DNA from: Mesorhizobium sp. M2D.F.Ca.ET.226.01.1.1
GTDB taxonomy: Bacteria; Pseudomonadota; Alphaproteobacteria; Rhizobiales; Rhizobiaceae
Direction: 5' to 3'
DNA: 64,000 nt
Assembly (NCBI RefSeq): GCF_004022705.2
Contig: NZ_RZOY02000008.1
Location: 186,001 to 250,000, forward strand
In this document: in pieces, positions 45,616 to 55,184 of the stretch
How positions within the stretch are numbered: the stretch's first letter is position 1
How the letters are laid out: each line of letters opens with the position of its first letter
Notes under the pieces: generated by a model
Told to the model about the DNA's origin: nothing
Databases searched by the model: none
What the model saw: only the letters and a program-made list of their open reading frames with translations
Program-made: the position numbers and the translations under genes

Positions 45616-46581
45616 TTGCCGTCCGTAAGTGTGGTCATTCCGGTGAGAGACGGCGCGCTGTATCTCGGCGACGCCCTGCAAAGCGTGCTGGATCAGGATC
45701 TGGCGGATATCGAAGTCATCGTCGTCGACGATGGATCATCCGACGACAGCGCCGCGATTGCCACCTCGATCGGCGACCGCGATAGCCGCGTCATGGTTGT
45801 GGCCAATCGCGGCAAGGGGATTGTCGACGCGCTCAATATGGGGATTTCGCTCGCGCGGGCCCCTCTTGTGGCACGGATGGATTGCGACGATGTCTCGCTG
45901 CCCGACAGGCTGCGCCTGCAGGCGGCGTGTTTCGACGCGGATCCGGGCTTGCAGCTGCTCGGGACAGCGGGCTTGCAAATCGACCGGAACGGACAACCAT
46001 TGGGGCCGATGGACGTTCCCAGCGACGGGGACGAGTTGCGGGACACGCTTGCCAGATACAATCCCGTGCTTCATCCGACGGTGATGATCCGGACCGAGGT
46101 CGTCCGGCACGCGGGAGGCTATCGCCGCGCCTTCACCTATGCCGAGGATTACGACCTGTGGCTGCGGCTTTCCGAGACGGGAAAGCTGGCCAACATGGAT
46201 GCGCGGCTGGTCAAATTGCGCTCGCATCCCGGACAGATCTCGCGCGTGAAGGAAGACCAGCAGAAAGCGGCCGCGGCGCTGGCCAGACAGTCGGCGCTAT
46301 TGCGTCGCTCGCGCGCCGAGCCGTTCGACGCAAGCGGCAACCCCGCGCAAGCCATCGCGGCCTTCCTGGCATGGCGCGCCGCCACAGGAGCCGCCATATC
46401 CAGCCTTGAAAGACGCGACATCGAGTTGCTGCTTCGGACCCCGGGCATCCCCTTGGCCGTCACTTGCAAGCTCCTGTTGCTCGCAGCTGTCGGCGCCCCC
46501 TCCTTCAAGGCGCTGGCGCTTGGACCCCGACTGGCCTGGCGCAGAATGATCGCGCGCCCTGCAAAAGCGGGCCCCAACTGA
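45616..46581 (+). CDS. Glycosyltransferase family 2
   Basis: The 321-residue GT-A enzyme has the start PSVSVVIPVRDGALYLGDAL and sugar-nucleotide motifs VIVVDDGSSDDS and ARMDCDDVSLP (DxD type). FTYAEDYDLWLRLSETGKLAN holds the catalytic-base ED region. A TTG start at 45616 has AGGAAG six nt upstream. Its stop overlaps the start of the next GT4 gene by one base, so they are coupled. Product sugar and acceptor are unknown. Confidence 0.9.
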   Translation: MPSVSVVIPVRDGALYLGDALQSVLDQDLADIEVIVVDDGSSDDSAAIATSIGDRDSRVMVVANRGKGIVDALNMGISLARAPLVARMDCDDVSLPDRLRLQAACFDADPGLQLLGTAGLQIDRNGQPLGPMDVPSDGDELRDTLARYNPVLHPTVMIRTEVVRHAGGYRRAFTYAEDYDLWLRLSETGKLANMDARLVKLRSHPGQISRVKEDQQKAAAALARQSALLRRSRAEPFDASGNPAQAIAAFLAWRAATGAAISSLERRDIELLLRTPGIPLAVTCKLLLLAAVGAPSFKALALGPRLAWRRMIARPAKAGPN

Positions 46582-48065
46582 TGCGTCTTGTCGTCGATCT
46601 CACCAGCATGGCGCGCTGGCTCGGTCCTCCGGTCGGCCTGGTCCGGGTGCAACGTCGCTACACAGCGGCAGCGGCCGCATTCAAGGCGTCCGATGTCGCG
46701 TTCACGGTGTTCGACCCGGTCGACCGGGTCCTCAGGCAGGTCTCGCCGCAACTGGCGGCGGAAATCATCGCCGGAGACATCTCATGCGATATGCATTTTT
46801 ATCCGGACCCGGCCCGCATCAAGATAAAGTTTTACGATCGATGGCCGAACTGGGCACGGCAGGCGCTGATGGCGATCATAAGACCGCGCCGGATCCTGAT
46901 AACGGAAATCGGCGCGTTCATCCGGCACAATCCGGACAGCAGTCTTGTTCCTTTGCTTGAGCGGATCGAAAACCGGCTGATGAAGCCAAACGAGCGACGG
47001 CTGGTCGCTCGCGACGACGGTTCGCGCGTCAGGATCGTGCCGCTGCGGACGGTGGCCGGCAACAAATACGAGCCGGCGCCCGGCGACCATCTGCTTTTGA
47101 TGAACAACGATTGGTCGCACACCGATATCGGGGTCATTTCGCGCGCGTGCCGCTCGGCAGGCGCGAGGCTGATCGTGCTCTTGAACGACATCATCCCGAT
47201 CCAGTTTCCCGACTGGTACAAGCGGCATGACGTCAAGCGATTCACGGACTATGTGGCCTTGGCGATCAGGCTGGCGGACCGGTTCATCCTGACGTCGAAG
47301 CGGGTCACCGCCGACGTCGAGGAGCATGCCGCCAAGCTTGGCTTGCCCCTGCCGGAGCTGAAACTGGTTCCTCTCGGCTGCGACACTGCCCGCAAATCCA
47401 ACGCGGACGGCCGTCTTCCGGACGGACTTGAGACGGGTCGCTACATCCTGTTCGTTTCGACGATCGAACCACGTAAGAACCATTCGCTGCTCATGGATGT
47501 CTGGCGGCGCCTCTCTCTGGACGGGACGGTCGCGCGTAGCGGCATGAAGCTGGTTTTCGTCGGACGCGGCGGCTGGATGGTCGACGGCATCCTGGCCAGT
47601 CTTCACAGCCATCCCGACTATGGCAAGAGCCTCATCCATCTCGACAACGTCGATGACGGGACGCTCTCCCTCCTCTACCGAGACAGCGCGTTCTGCGTCT
47701 ATCCGTCAATCTATGAAGGGTATGGGCTGCCCCCCGTCGAGGCGCTGGCCTACGCAAAGGCTCTGATCGCCTCGACCGGCGGAGCCATCGCCGAAGTGGT
47801 CGGCCCGTTCGGGCTCTGCCTTGATCCGCTCGATGTCGAGGGATGGGAAAACGCCATGCGCAGTTGGATCACCTCGCCGGAGGCTCGCGCTTCATATGAG
47901 GCGAAGGCTGGAGAATTCGTGCCGAGAAGCTGGGAGCTGGCTGGCCGCGAGACGCTGGAGGCGGCGCTAGCGCCGTTCGCGGACGAGTTCAGCCCTGGCA
48001 ACGTCGAGGGCCGGCATCCGTCCACCGCTAGTCTCCAACCGGCGGAAGCTGAGCGGGGCGATTGA
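46581..48065 (+). CDS. Glycosyltransferase family 4
   Basis: The product is 494 residues from the ATG at 46581, overlapping the GT2 stop (TGATG). It carries a variable N-terminal acceptor domain and a GT4 C-terminal domain: ILFVSTIEPRKNHSLLMDVWRRL, FVGRGGWMVD and the motif CVYPSIYEGYGLPPVEALAYAKALIAS (EX7E). It resembles mannosyltransferase-type enzymes of O-antigen or exopolysaccharide clusters, including the ISTIEPRKNH signature. It is the last gene of the three-gene cluster. Confidence 0.9.
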   Translation: MRLVVDLTSMARWLGPPVGLVRVQRRYTAAAAAFKASDVAFTVFDPVDRVLRQVSPQLAAEIIAGDISCDMHFYPDPARIKIKFYDRWPNWARQALMAIIRPRRILITEIGAFIRHNPDSSLVPLLERIENRLMKPNERRLVARDDGSRVRIVPLRTVAGNKYEPAPGDHLLLMNNDWSHTDIGVISRACRSAGARLIVLLNDIIPIQFPDWYKRHDVKRFTDYVALAIRLADRFILTSKRVTADVEEHAAKLGLPLPELKLVPLGCDTARKSNADGRLPDGLETGRYILFVSTIEPRKNHSLLMDVWRRLSLDGTVARSGMKLVFVGRGGWMVDGILASLHSHPDYGKSLIHLDNVDDGTLSLLYRDSAFCVYPSIYEGYGLPPVEALAYAKALIASTGGAIAEVVGPFGLCLDPLDVEGWENAMRSWITSPEARASYEAKAGEFVPRSWELAGRETLEAALAPFADEFSPGNVEGRHPSTASLQPAEAERGD

Positions 48066-48193
48066 TCGCCAGGCAGCGAGCCTTCGAAAGCAGTCCTGCG
48101 GTGCACCCGTCCTGCTCGCTGGACGCACCAGGTCATCAGGATTACCCTCTCTTTCACCCGCAGCGGCGCGGCAATATTCGAGGGAGAAACAGC

Positions 48194-48748
48194 ATGACCT
48201 TGCAAGGTGACGCGCTGAAAGACGCAATCGGCCGGACGCGGGACAAATGGGGATGGTTCGTGGCGCTCGGCGTGCTGCTGCTGATCTTCGGCGGCATCGC
48301 CTTCGGCAATCTGTTCATCGCCACGGTAGCCTCGGTCTATGTGGTCGGCTGGCTGATGCTGATGGCCGGCGCCATCGAGATCGTCCATGCCTTCGGCGTG
48401 AGGACCTGGGGGCGGTTCTTCTACTGGTTGCTGAGCGGCCTCCTCTATGCGGTCGCCGGCTTCTTCGCCTTCGACAATCCGCTGCTCGCCTCGGCGGTGC
48501 TCACCTTGCTGCTGGCCATCGCGCTTGTCGCCTCCGGGCTGCTCAGATCCTGGGTGGCCTTCAACCACCGGCCCGAGCAAGGCTGGGGATGGCTGCTCGC
48601 GGCCGGCATCATCACCATTCTGCTCGGCCTGATGATCGCTATGGGCTGGCCGGTGAACAGCCTCTGGGTGCTGGGCATATTCCTGGCGATCGACCTGGTG
48701 TTCCAGGGCTGGAGCTTCATCGCCATCGGGCTGGCGCTGAAGCGGTAG
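48194..48748 (+). CDS. HdeD family (DUF308) membrane protein
   Basis: The product is 184 residues from the ATG at 48194 (AGGGAGAAAC upstream). Six short membrane segments are arranged as three repeated pairs (WFVALGVLLLIFGGIAFGN, WLMLMAGAIEIVHAF, WGWLLAAGIITILLGLMIA). This matches the HdeD/DUF308 family, linked in E. coli to acid resistance; the mechanism is unknown. It follows the glycosyltransferase cluster by 128 bp and is convergent with ribF. Confidence 0.9.
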   Translation: MTLQGDALKDAIGRTRDKWGWFVALGVLLLIFGGIAFGNLFIATVASVYVVGWLMLMAGAIEIVHAFGVRTWGRFFYWLLSGLLYAVAGFFAFDNPLLASAVLTLLLAIALVASGLLRSWVAFNHRPEQGWGWLLAAGIITILLGLMIAMGWPVNSLWVLGIFLAIDLVFQGWSFIAIGLALKR

Positions 48749-48761
48749 ACGCAGCAGGCGA

Positions 48762-49745
48762 TCAGAACGCGATCGCGGCGTCCAGCTGCGACAGCGGGCG
48801 CACACCCGCCAGCAGCGCCCTCGCCTCGGCTTCGTCCTGCCTGATCTGCGCCACCAGCGCGTCGAGGCCTTCGAATTTGAGTTCCGGGCGCAGGAAACCG
48901 AAGAACGACACCTCGCAGGTCTCGCCGTAGAGATCGCCGGAAAAATCGAAGACATGGGTCTCGAGCAGCGGCGCGCCATTGTCTTCGACGGTCGGGCGGC
49001 GGCCGAAGCTGGCGACGCCGTCGTGAAGGGTGCCGTCGGCGCGGCGGAAGCGGACGGCGTAAATGCCTTCCTTCAAGGCCGCCTCCGGCGAAAGCCGCAT
49101 GTTGGCGGTCGGAAAACCGAGGGTGCGCCCAAGCTGCTGGCCGCCGATCACTGCGGCCTCGACGGTGAAGCGGTAGCCGAGCAGGCCGGCGGCCTCCTCC
49201 ACCTTGCCCTCGGCAAGCAGTTCCCGGATGCGGCTCGAGGAGACCACCTCTGCGCCCTCGTCGCGGAAGGCGTCGACCAGGGTCACGCCGAAGCCGTGCC
49301 GTTCGCCCGCCGCCATCAGAAAGGCCGGGCCGCCCTGGCGGTCCTTGCCGAAGTGAAAGTCGAAACCGGTGACTGCATGGCTGATACCGAGTTTCTTTTC
49401 CAGCACGTCGGTCACGAAAGCCTCGGCCGAGAGCGAGGCAAATTCGCGCGTGAACGGCTGCTCGACCAAAGCAGCAAAGCCAAGTCCGGCGAGCAGCCGC
49501 GCCTTCATCGGCGGCGGCGTCAGCACGAAGAGCGGCACCTGCGGCCGGAACACCTTGCGCGGATGCGGCTCGAAGGTAAGCACCAGAGCGGGCACACCGG
49601 TGCGGCTGGCCTCGGCCAGGGCGCGGTCCAGCACGGACTGGTGGCCGCGATGGACGCCGTCGAAATTGCCGATCGCGACGACGCCGCCGCGCAGATGCGC
49701 GGGCAGCGGCGTGACCGTGGAAAGACGTTCGAAGGCTTGCGTCAT
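48762..49745 (-). CDS. ribF: Bifunctional riboflavin kinase/FAD synthetase
   Basis: The 327-residue protein has an N-terminal FAD synthetase domain: IGNFDGVHRGHQSVLDRAL (the HxGH-like site), FDFHFGKDRQGG and SSSRIRELLAEGKV. The C-terminal riboflavin kinase domain has GRTLGFPTANMRL and ETHVFDFSGDLYGE. It converts riboflavin to FMN and then FAD in the cytosol. It begins 32 bp after the HAD-hydrolase gene on the same strand. In many bacteria ribF lies next to ileS; here about 8.6 kb separates them. Confidence 0.96.
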   Translation of the reverse strand: MTQAFERLSTVTPLPAHLRGGVVAIGNFDGVHRGHQSVLDRALAEASRTGVPALVLTFEPHPRKVFRPQVPLFVLTPPPMKARLLAGLGFAALVEQPFTREFASLSAEAFVTDVLEKKLGISHAVTGFDFHFGKDRQGGPAFLMAAGERHGFGVTLVDAFRDEGAEVVSSSRIRELLAEGKVEEAAGLLGYRFTVEAAVIGGQQLGRTLGFPTANMRLSPEAALKEGIYAVRFRRADGTLHDGVASFGRRPTVEDNGAPLLETHVFDFSGDLYGETCEVSFFGFLRPELKFEGLDALVAQIRQDEAEARALLAGVRPLSQLDAAIAF

Positions 49746-49777
49746 GTCGAGATGCCCGTCATGGCCAGATGATCAAT

Positions 49778-50638
49778 CTATTGCAGACGCGCAATGACGG
49801 CGACCGGCCGGTAGCCGTGCTTTTCGAGGAAGCCCGCCAGCCTTTCGGGATCCGGCCGCAGCGGATCGCCATAGTCGCGGGCATGGATGCCGCCCGAGAC
49901 ATAGAGCACGTCGAAGCCGTTGTCGGCCGCGCCTTTGACATCGGTCATCATGCCGTCGCCGATGGCCAGAACCTCGCTGCGCTCAACAGCGCGGCCAAGC
50001 AGGCCTGCGACCTCCTTCATGGCGACATCGTAGATCGGCGCGAAAGGCTTGCCGGCGATCAGCGTGCGGCCGCCCAGTTGCGCGTAATCGCGCGCGAGCG
50101 CGCCGGCGCACCAGATGGTACGCTCGCCGCGCTCCACCAGAATATCCGGATTGGCGCAGATGAACGGCAGATTGCGGGCGCGCAGCCGCTGCAGCAAATC
50201 GGCATAGTCGGCGGGCTTCTCCACCTCGTCGTCATAGAGCCCCGTGCAGACGATAGCCGAGGCCTCGAACTCCTCGACGAGCTCGACGTCGAGCCCGTCA
50301 TAAAGGGTGAAATCGCGCTCTGGGCCGATATGGAAGATCTTCCTCGGTCCCTCGGCGATCAGGTCGCGCGTCACGTCGCCGGACGTGACGACCCGGTCGC
50401 AGGCATCGGCGGGAACGCCGATGACTTTCATCTGGGCGACGACATCGGCGCTACGACGCGGCGAATTGGTGATCAGCACGACAGGCACGTTGGCGGCGCG
50501 CGCCCGTGCAAGCGCGGCAGCTGCGGCCGGAAAATGCCATTCGCCATTGTGCACGACGCCCCATACGTCGCACAGGATGGCGGCGTAGCGCCCCGCCAGA
50601 TCGTCGAGCGAAGCGATGATGTCAGGCGAATCCGCCAT
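49778..50638 (-). CDS. HAD-IIA family hydrolase (TIGR01459 type)
   Basis: The 286-residue protein has the HAD nucleophile motif LCDVWGVVHNG (Asp about 24), motif II VVLITNSPRR and the C-terminal AIGDGMMTDVKGAADNG (metal-binding Asp). It belongs to the subclass IIA cap group that includes NagD and PGPase; the TIGR01459 subgroup is typical of alphaproteobacteria. The substrate is unknown. It precedes ribF by 32 bp, a conserved pair as I recall it, possibly acting as a phosphatase linked to flavin metabolism. Confidence 0.92.
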   Translation of the reverse strand: MADSPDIIASLDDLAGRYAAILCDVWGVVHNGEWHFPAAAAALARARAANVPVVLITNSPRRSADVVAQMKVIGVPADACDRVVTSGDVTRDLIAEGPRKIFHIGPERDFTLYDGLDVELVEEFEASAIVCTGLYDDEVEKPADYADLLQRLRARNLPFICANPDILVERGERTIWCAGALARDYAQLGGRTLIAGKPFAPIYDVAMKEVAGLLGRAVERSEVLAIGDGMMTDVKGAADNGFDVLYVSGGIHARDYGDPLRPDPERLAGFLEKHGYRPVAVIARLQ

Positions 50639-50872
50639 GCCGTGTCCCTGGTTTTGATCTTGAAGGCGTCGCGCTGAAGGCCGCAGCGCCCCGCATAGCC
50701 GAAGCGCCTCATCCTGTCACCAGCTTTCCCTCAAGCGCGAACAGGCAACGGGCATCGGCCCTGGGCGGACCGTCGCCGCACAGGGTTAATGCCCGGTCAA
50801 AGAGGCGGTGCGTTCTTGATTGTTTCGCGCAAGCTGAAATTTAACGATTTTTGACCATGGTAGCATCTCAAC

Positions 50873-50888
50873 TACGACCATGGTCGTA
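50873..50888. promoter_or_regulatory. Perfect 16-bp palindrome upstream of the first VWA gene
   Basis: TACGACCATGGTCGTA ends 34 bp before the start codon at 50923. A related half site, GACCATGG, lies 20 bp earlier (50853-50860). The position suits an operator or a regulator site; no binding protein is identified. The surrounding 50639-50922 interval shows no other recognised feature. Confidence 0.5.
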
Positions 50889-50922
50889 TATCAACATGGA
50901 TCCTTGGCGGGGGGTATGCGCA

Positions 50923-52860
50923 ATGATCCTCGATTTTTTTCGCGACAGACGTGGCAATTATGCCTTGATGACGGCCATCACGATGATACCGCTGATGGGC
51001 GGCGTGGCCTTGGCAGTCGACTATACCGAGCTGGTGCGGGAGAGGCAGGAGACGCTGAACGCGCTCGATGCCGCGGGCATCGCGACGGCACAGCAGATCG
51101 TCGGCGGCGCCACCGATGCCGATGCCAAAGCCTATGCCAAGACATTCTTCGAGGCCAATCTCAGGCACGTCCTTCCGGCGAACACGACGCTGACGGTCAC
51201 CTTGCCGAACAACAATGCGGGCGGCGGCACGCTGGTTCTCGAAGCAGCGATGACCTACAAGCCGTATTTCCTGCCGGCCGCGGTCGCGTTGCTCGGCGGA
51301 ACGGCCGGCCAGACGAACCTCAACTTCTCGGCAAGGTCCGAGATCCGGCTCAAGAACACGCTGGAAGTGTCGCTGGTGCTCGACAATTCGGGCTCAATGA
51401 CCGAACTCGGTCACGGCTCGAACCAGGTGCGGTTCGACCTCTTGAAGAGCGCCGCCAAGCAGCTTGTCGATCAGCTGTCGGGACAAGCGCAATTGATGAA
51501 ACAGGTGTCCAAGCCGGTTCAGTTCAGCCTGGTTCCGTTCGCCGCCTCGATCAATATCGGCTCGAGCAACTCAACAGCTAGCTGGATGGATCAGGACGGC
51601 ATCTCGCCCATCCAGCACGAGAATTTCGACTGGACGACGATGACGCAGGGCAACTCCCCCTGGCCGCAGAGATACGTCGAGAAGGTCGGCAGCATCTGGT
51701 ATGCGCGCGGCACGGACTGGGATCCGACTCAGAAGGACAAGCCGCTGACGCGGTTCTCGCTTTACAAATGGATGCAGCGCATTTCGTCGTGCACCACCTC
51801 GAACGGCTCCTGCTCCTCGAACATAGTTTACGCCCCGATCGCAAGCTGGAGCGGTTGCGTGGAATCGCGCCCGTATCCCTACAATATCCAGGATACGGCC
51901 GCCTCGACCTCGACACCGGCGACGCTGTTCGTGCCGATGTTCGCGCCCGACGAAACCGATCGTACGGATAACTATTCCCGGCCGGCAAACAACAACTGGC
52001 ATCTCGACGTGACGTCCAGCACCGACGATCCGACGCGCCAGAAATACATGCCGAAATATTTCAACTACGGCAACAAGGTCACCCCTGCCTACGGCTCCAA
52101 TGCCGGGCCGAACACCAGTTGCAGCACGACCGCCATCACGCCGCTGACCGATGTCTCCACCTCGGCCGGCGCCACCACGGTCAAAAACGCGATCGACGCC
52201 ATGGTCGATGTCGGCGCCACCAATGTGCCGGAAGGCATGGCCTGGGGCTGGCGCACGCTCTCCAGCACCCCGCCCTTTACCGAAGGCCGCCCGGAGACCG
52301 AGAAGGGAAATGACAAGGTGGTGATCGTTCTCACCGACGGCGCCAACACCTATTACACGCCGACGTCGGTGACCGCGCAAAGCTATTCAGGCACGAACTG
52401 GAACCAGGGTGGCAATGACCTTTCCGGCAACAAGGCCATCTATTCCTCCCTGGGATACCTTGCCTACGGCAACGGCTCGAGCAGCCAGACGAAGCCGTTC
52501 GGGAGCACATACACTTATGGCCGGCCGTTCCTTGGCACCAGCTCAAGCGTCAGCAAGACCGATTATTCGAACGCAAACTACACCAAAGCGATGAGCGAGC
52601 ATTTGGCCACGTTGTGCGACAACGCGAAGGCCGCCAACATCATCGTCATGACCATCGCGCTCGATCTCGACTCCACCAACACTGCCGAGGCGGCGCAGAT
52701 GGCGGCTCTGAAGACCTGCTCGTCGGACTCGCGCTACCGCAAGGATCCGACCGACCCGACCAAGCCGGCGAAGCTGTTCTGGAATTCGACCGGCGCGACC
52801 CTGTCGGACGACTTCAAGGCGATCGGCAACGAACTGTCGAACCTGCGCATCGTCAGCTGA
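50923..52860 (+). CDS. TadG-like pilus-assembly protein with von Willebrand A domain (copy 1)
   Basis: The product is 645 residues from the ATG at 50923. The N-terminus FFRDRRGNYALMTAITMIPLMGGVALAVDYTEL is the TadE/TadG-type membrane anchor. A large extracytoplasmic VWA domain follows, with the MIDAS sequence VLDNSGSMTE near residue 155, the later EGMAWGWRTL and VVIVLTDGAN, and the C-terminal FWNSTGATLSDDFKAIGNELSNLRIVS. It is rich in Ser, Thr and Asn. A paralogue follows 200 bp downstream. Such proteins are surface or periplasmic partners of Flp-type pili, but no other tad genes are nearby. A terminator follows the stop. Confidence 0.88.
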   Translation: MILDFFRDRRGNYALMTAITMIPLMGGVALAVDYTELVRERQETLNALDAAGIATAQQIVGGATDADAKAYAKTFFEANLRHVLPANTTLTVTLPNNNAGGGTLVLEAAMTYKPYFLPAAVALLGGTAGQTNLNFSARSEIRLKNTLEVSLVLDNSGSMTELGHGSNQVRFDLLKSAAKQLVDQLSGQAQLMKQVSKPVQFSLVPFAASINIGSSNSTASWMDQDGISPIQHENFDWTTMTQGNSPWPQRYVEKVGSIWYARGTDWDPTQKDKPLTRFSLYKWMQRISSCTTSNGSCSSNIVYAPIASWSGCVESRPYPYNIQDTAASTSTPATLFVPMFAPDETDRTDNYSRPANNNWHLDVTSSTDDPTRQKYMPKYFNYGNKVTPAYGSNAGPNTSCSTTAITPLTDVSTSAGATTVKNAIDAMVDVGATNVPEGMAWGWRTLSSTPPFTEGRPETEKGNDKVVIVLTDGANTYYTPTSVTAQSYSGTNWNQGGNDLSGNKAIYSSLGYLAYGNGSSSQTKPFGSTYTYGRPFLGTSSSVSKTDYSNANYTKAMSEHLATLCDNAKAANIIVMTIALDLDSTNTAEAAQMAALKTCSSDSRYRKDPTDPTKPAKLFWNSTGATLSDDFKAIGNELSNLRIVS

Positions 52861-52882
52861 GCGGCACGACAAACCGTCGACG

Positions 52883-52909
52883 ACGCCCGCCCGCGAGGCG
52901 GGCGTTTTT
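52883..52909 (+). terminator. Rho-independent terminator after VWA copy 1
   Basis: GCCCGCC-CGCGA-GGCGGGC is followed by GTTTTT. The stem is short and fully paired, 22 bp past the stop codon, and separates the two VWA genes into independent units. Confidence 0.85.
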
Positions 52910-53061
52910 CATTCGTACGGGGGTGCCGCGGCAATCGGTTTGGTTAGCGGTTGGTGAAGCCGCCGTTAAGCAATCGACCGGTTTGCCAAACCGGTCCTTC
53001 AGCGTTTTGTGGAAATGTGGCCCGATAGAGAATCCGCCGGCGGGGGGCCGCTTCAACAACA

Positions 53062-55035
53062 ATGCGCAAATTCTGGCATCAATTCTGTCGTGACCGCCGC
53101 GGCAACTACGCCCTCATGACCGCAGTCGCCATGGTGCCGCTGATGGGAGCGGTGGCGGTGGCCGTCGATTTCAGCGAGCTCAACCGCCAGAAGCAGATGG
53201 TGCTGAACGCGCTCGACGCCGCCAATTTCGCCGCGGCGCGGCGGCTTGCCGAAGGCGCCACGGACGATCAGATCAGAGCTTACGCCGTCGACTTCTTCAA
53301 CGCCAACCTCAACAATATCGACCCCGCCAACGTAGCGCTCAACATCACGCTGCCCACCAACCAGGCTGGCGGCGGCCTGCTTAAGATGAGCGCGACGCTG
53401 AACTACCATCCTTATTTCTATCCATCGTCCTCGCTGCTCGTCGGTACATCCACGGTCGATGCGAACAAGCCGATCAAGCTCGGCATGGACTCCCAGGTGC
53501 GGCTGAAGAACACGCTGGAAGTGGCGATGGTGCTCGACAATTCGGGCTCGATGACGACGCCCGGCACCGGCTCGGGACAAAAGCGCATCGACCTGCTCAA
53601 GCAGGCCGCCAAGCAGCTTGTCGACACGCTGGCGCAGCAGGCGGCGCAGATCAAGCAGATCGACAAGCCGGTGCAGTTCAGCCTCGTGCCCTTCGCGGCC
53701 TCGGTCAATGTGGGGTCGGACAACGACAACGCCTCCTGGATGGACGTCTATGGCCTGTCACCGATCGCCAATGAGAATTTCGACTGGTCGACGCTTAATG
53801 CCCCCGACAAGTATGCCCAGAAGATCAATGGCATCTGGTACAAGAAAGGTACCGGCTGGGGCGACGACGAAAACCAGGTTCTCAGCCGCTTTGAGCTCTA
53901 CCAAGACATGAAGGTGGTGACCAGCCACGAGCGCATCGTCGGCAGCGCGCGCACCGTCTGCGACACATATCGTTCGAACCACACCTGTTCGCACAGCCAT
54001 ACGGAATATGATTACAACGACACCTACGGACCGTTTGCCAGTTGGCAGGGCTGTGTCGAGGTCCGCCCCTACCCTTACAATGTCGACGACACACCGGCCT
54101 CTGGCGGCCCGAACAACACAGGTATCGGTGTCGGCGATCCCGCGACCATGTTCGTGCCGATGTTCGCGCCGGACGAACCCGGCAATCACTGGAAGGTTAC
54201 TCAAAACCCTCTCGAGCCGAACCCCACGACCTACGGCGCCGCCAACAGCTGGTGGAACGACGATCCGTCGAGCACGACCGGCAAGGCCAGGCAATCGAAC
54301 ATGGCCAAATATTTTCAGCCGCGGCCAATCGATGCTCCGACCCTCAGTTCGGGCGCGGGTCCCAATTACAGCTGCACGACGACGCCGATCACGCCGCTCA
54401 CCGATGTCACACAGACGGATGGGCTGGCCGCCATCAAGGCGGCGATCGACCTTATGCAGCCAAACGGCAACACCAATGTGCCCGAAGGCATGGCCTGGGG
54501 CTGGCGCACCGTGTCGAGCGCCCCGCCCTTCACCGAGGGGCGTCCGGAAACCGAGCGCGGCAACGACAAGGTGGTCATCGTGCTCACCGACGGCGAGAAC
54601 ACCTATTCGACGGTCAGTTCCGACCCGGCCGGCAACAAATCGACCTATGCCGCCTATGGCTACACCGGTGTCGGCTATAACGGCACCTCGGTCACCCGCC
54701 TGTTCGGCGGCACGTCGAATGCCATCGGCCAGTTCAACTATTCGTCGAGCAACTACACCGCGGCAATGAACGAGCAGATGGCGAAATTGTGCGACAACGC
54801 CAAGGCGGCCAATATCATGGTGATGACAGTGGCGCTCGACATGTCGTCGACCAGCTCGAGCGATCAGAAAGCGATGGCCGCGCTGAAGGCCTGCTCCTCC
54901 GACTCCCGCTTCCGCAAGGACCCGACGGATCCCAGCAAACCGGCCAAGCTGTTCTGGAACGCGACGGGGGCGACGCTGTCGGACAATTTCAAGGAAATCG
55001 CGAACGAATTGTCGAACCTGCGGGTCGTTGGTTAG
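53062..55035 (+). CDS. TadG-like pilus-assembly protein with von Willebrand A domain (copy 2)
   Basis: The 657-residue paralogue of the preceding gene has the same order of parts. The anchor is CRDRRGNYALMTAVAMVPLMGAVAVAVDFSEL, the MIDAS is VLDNSGSMTT (about 160), and NVPEGMAWGWRTVSSAPPFTEGRPE, VVIVLTDGENTY and the ending LSDNFKEIANELSNLRVVG are conserved. A His/Cys-rich insertion (YRSNHTCSHSHTEYD, about residues 298-312) is absent from copy 1 and may bind metal. ATG at 53062. Confidence 0.88.
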   Translation: MRKFWHQFCRDRRGNYALMTAVAMVPLMGAVAVAVDFSELNRQKQMVLNALDAANFAAARRLAEGATDDQIRAYAVDFFNANLNNIDPANVALNITLPTNQAGGGLLKMSATLNYHPYFYPSSSLLVGTSTVDANKPIKLGMDSQVRLKNTLEVAMVLDNSGSMTTPGTGSGQKRIDLLKQAAKQLVDTLAQQAAQIKQIDKPVQFSLVPFAASVNVGSDNDNASWMDVYGLSPIANENFDWSTLNAPDKYAQKINGIWYKKGTGWGDDENQVLSRFELYQDMKVVTSHERIVGSARTVCDTYRSNHTCSHSHTEYDYNDTYGPFASWQGCVEVRPYPYNVDDTPASGGPNNTGIGVGDPATMFVPMFAPDEPGNHWKVTQNPLEPNPTTYGAANSWWNDDPSSTTGKARQSNMAKYFQPRPIDAPTLSSGAGPNYSCTTTPITPLTDVTQTDGLAAIKAAIDLMQPNGNTNVPEGMAWGWRTVSSAPPFTEGRPETERGNDKVVIVLTDGENTYSTVSSDPAGNKSTYAAYGYTGVGYNGTSVTRLFGGTSNAIGQFNYSSSNYTAAMNEQMAKLCDNAKAANIMVMTVALDMSSTSSSDQKAMAALKACSSDSRFRKDPTDPSKPAKLFWNATGATLSDNFKEIANELSNLRVVG

Positions 55036-55055
55036 GGCCAGCGCGGGAGCTGCCA

Positions 55056-55079
55056 ATCTCCCCCCTTGCGGGGGAGATG
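55056..55079. repeat. Palindromic repeat downstream of the second VWA gene
   Basis: ATCTCCCCC-TTGC-GGGGGAGAT forms a perfect hairpin 20 bp past the stop. It is followed by GTCCGGCAGGACAGAGGGGGG, a tail often found with this rhizobial repeat. It may also act as a terminator, and it marks the left edge of the gene-poor accessory stretch. Confidence 0.7.
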
Positions 55080-55184
55080 TCCGGCAGGACAGAGGGGGGT
55101 GTGACGGGACGCCGACCTTGTTGTGATCCATTTCAACCCACGTTCGACCGTGCATAGATTGGCTGACAGGCCGGCAGTGTCACC

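Noticed and set aside
47750..48979. Minus-strand open frame of 409 codons
   Set aside because: It overlaps the end of a GT4 gene and all of the HdeD gene, which have clear homology. The frame is an effect of high GC.
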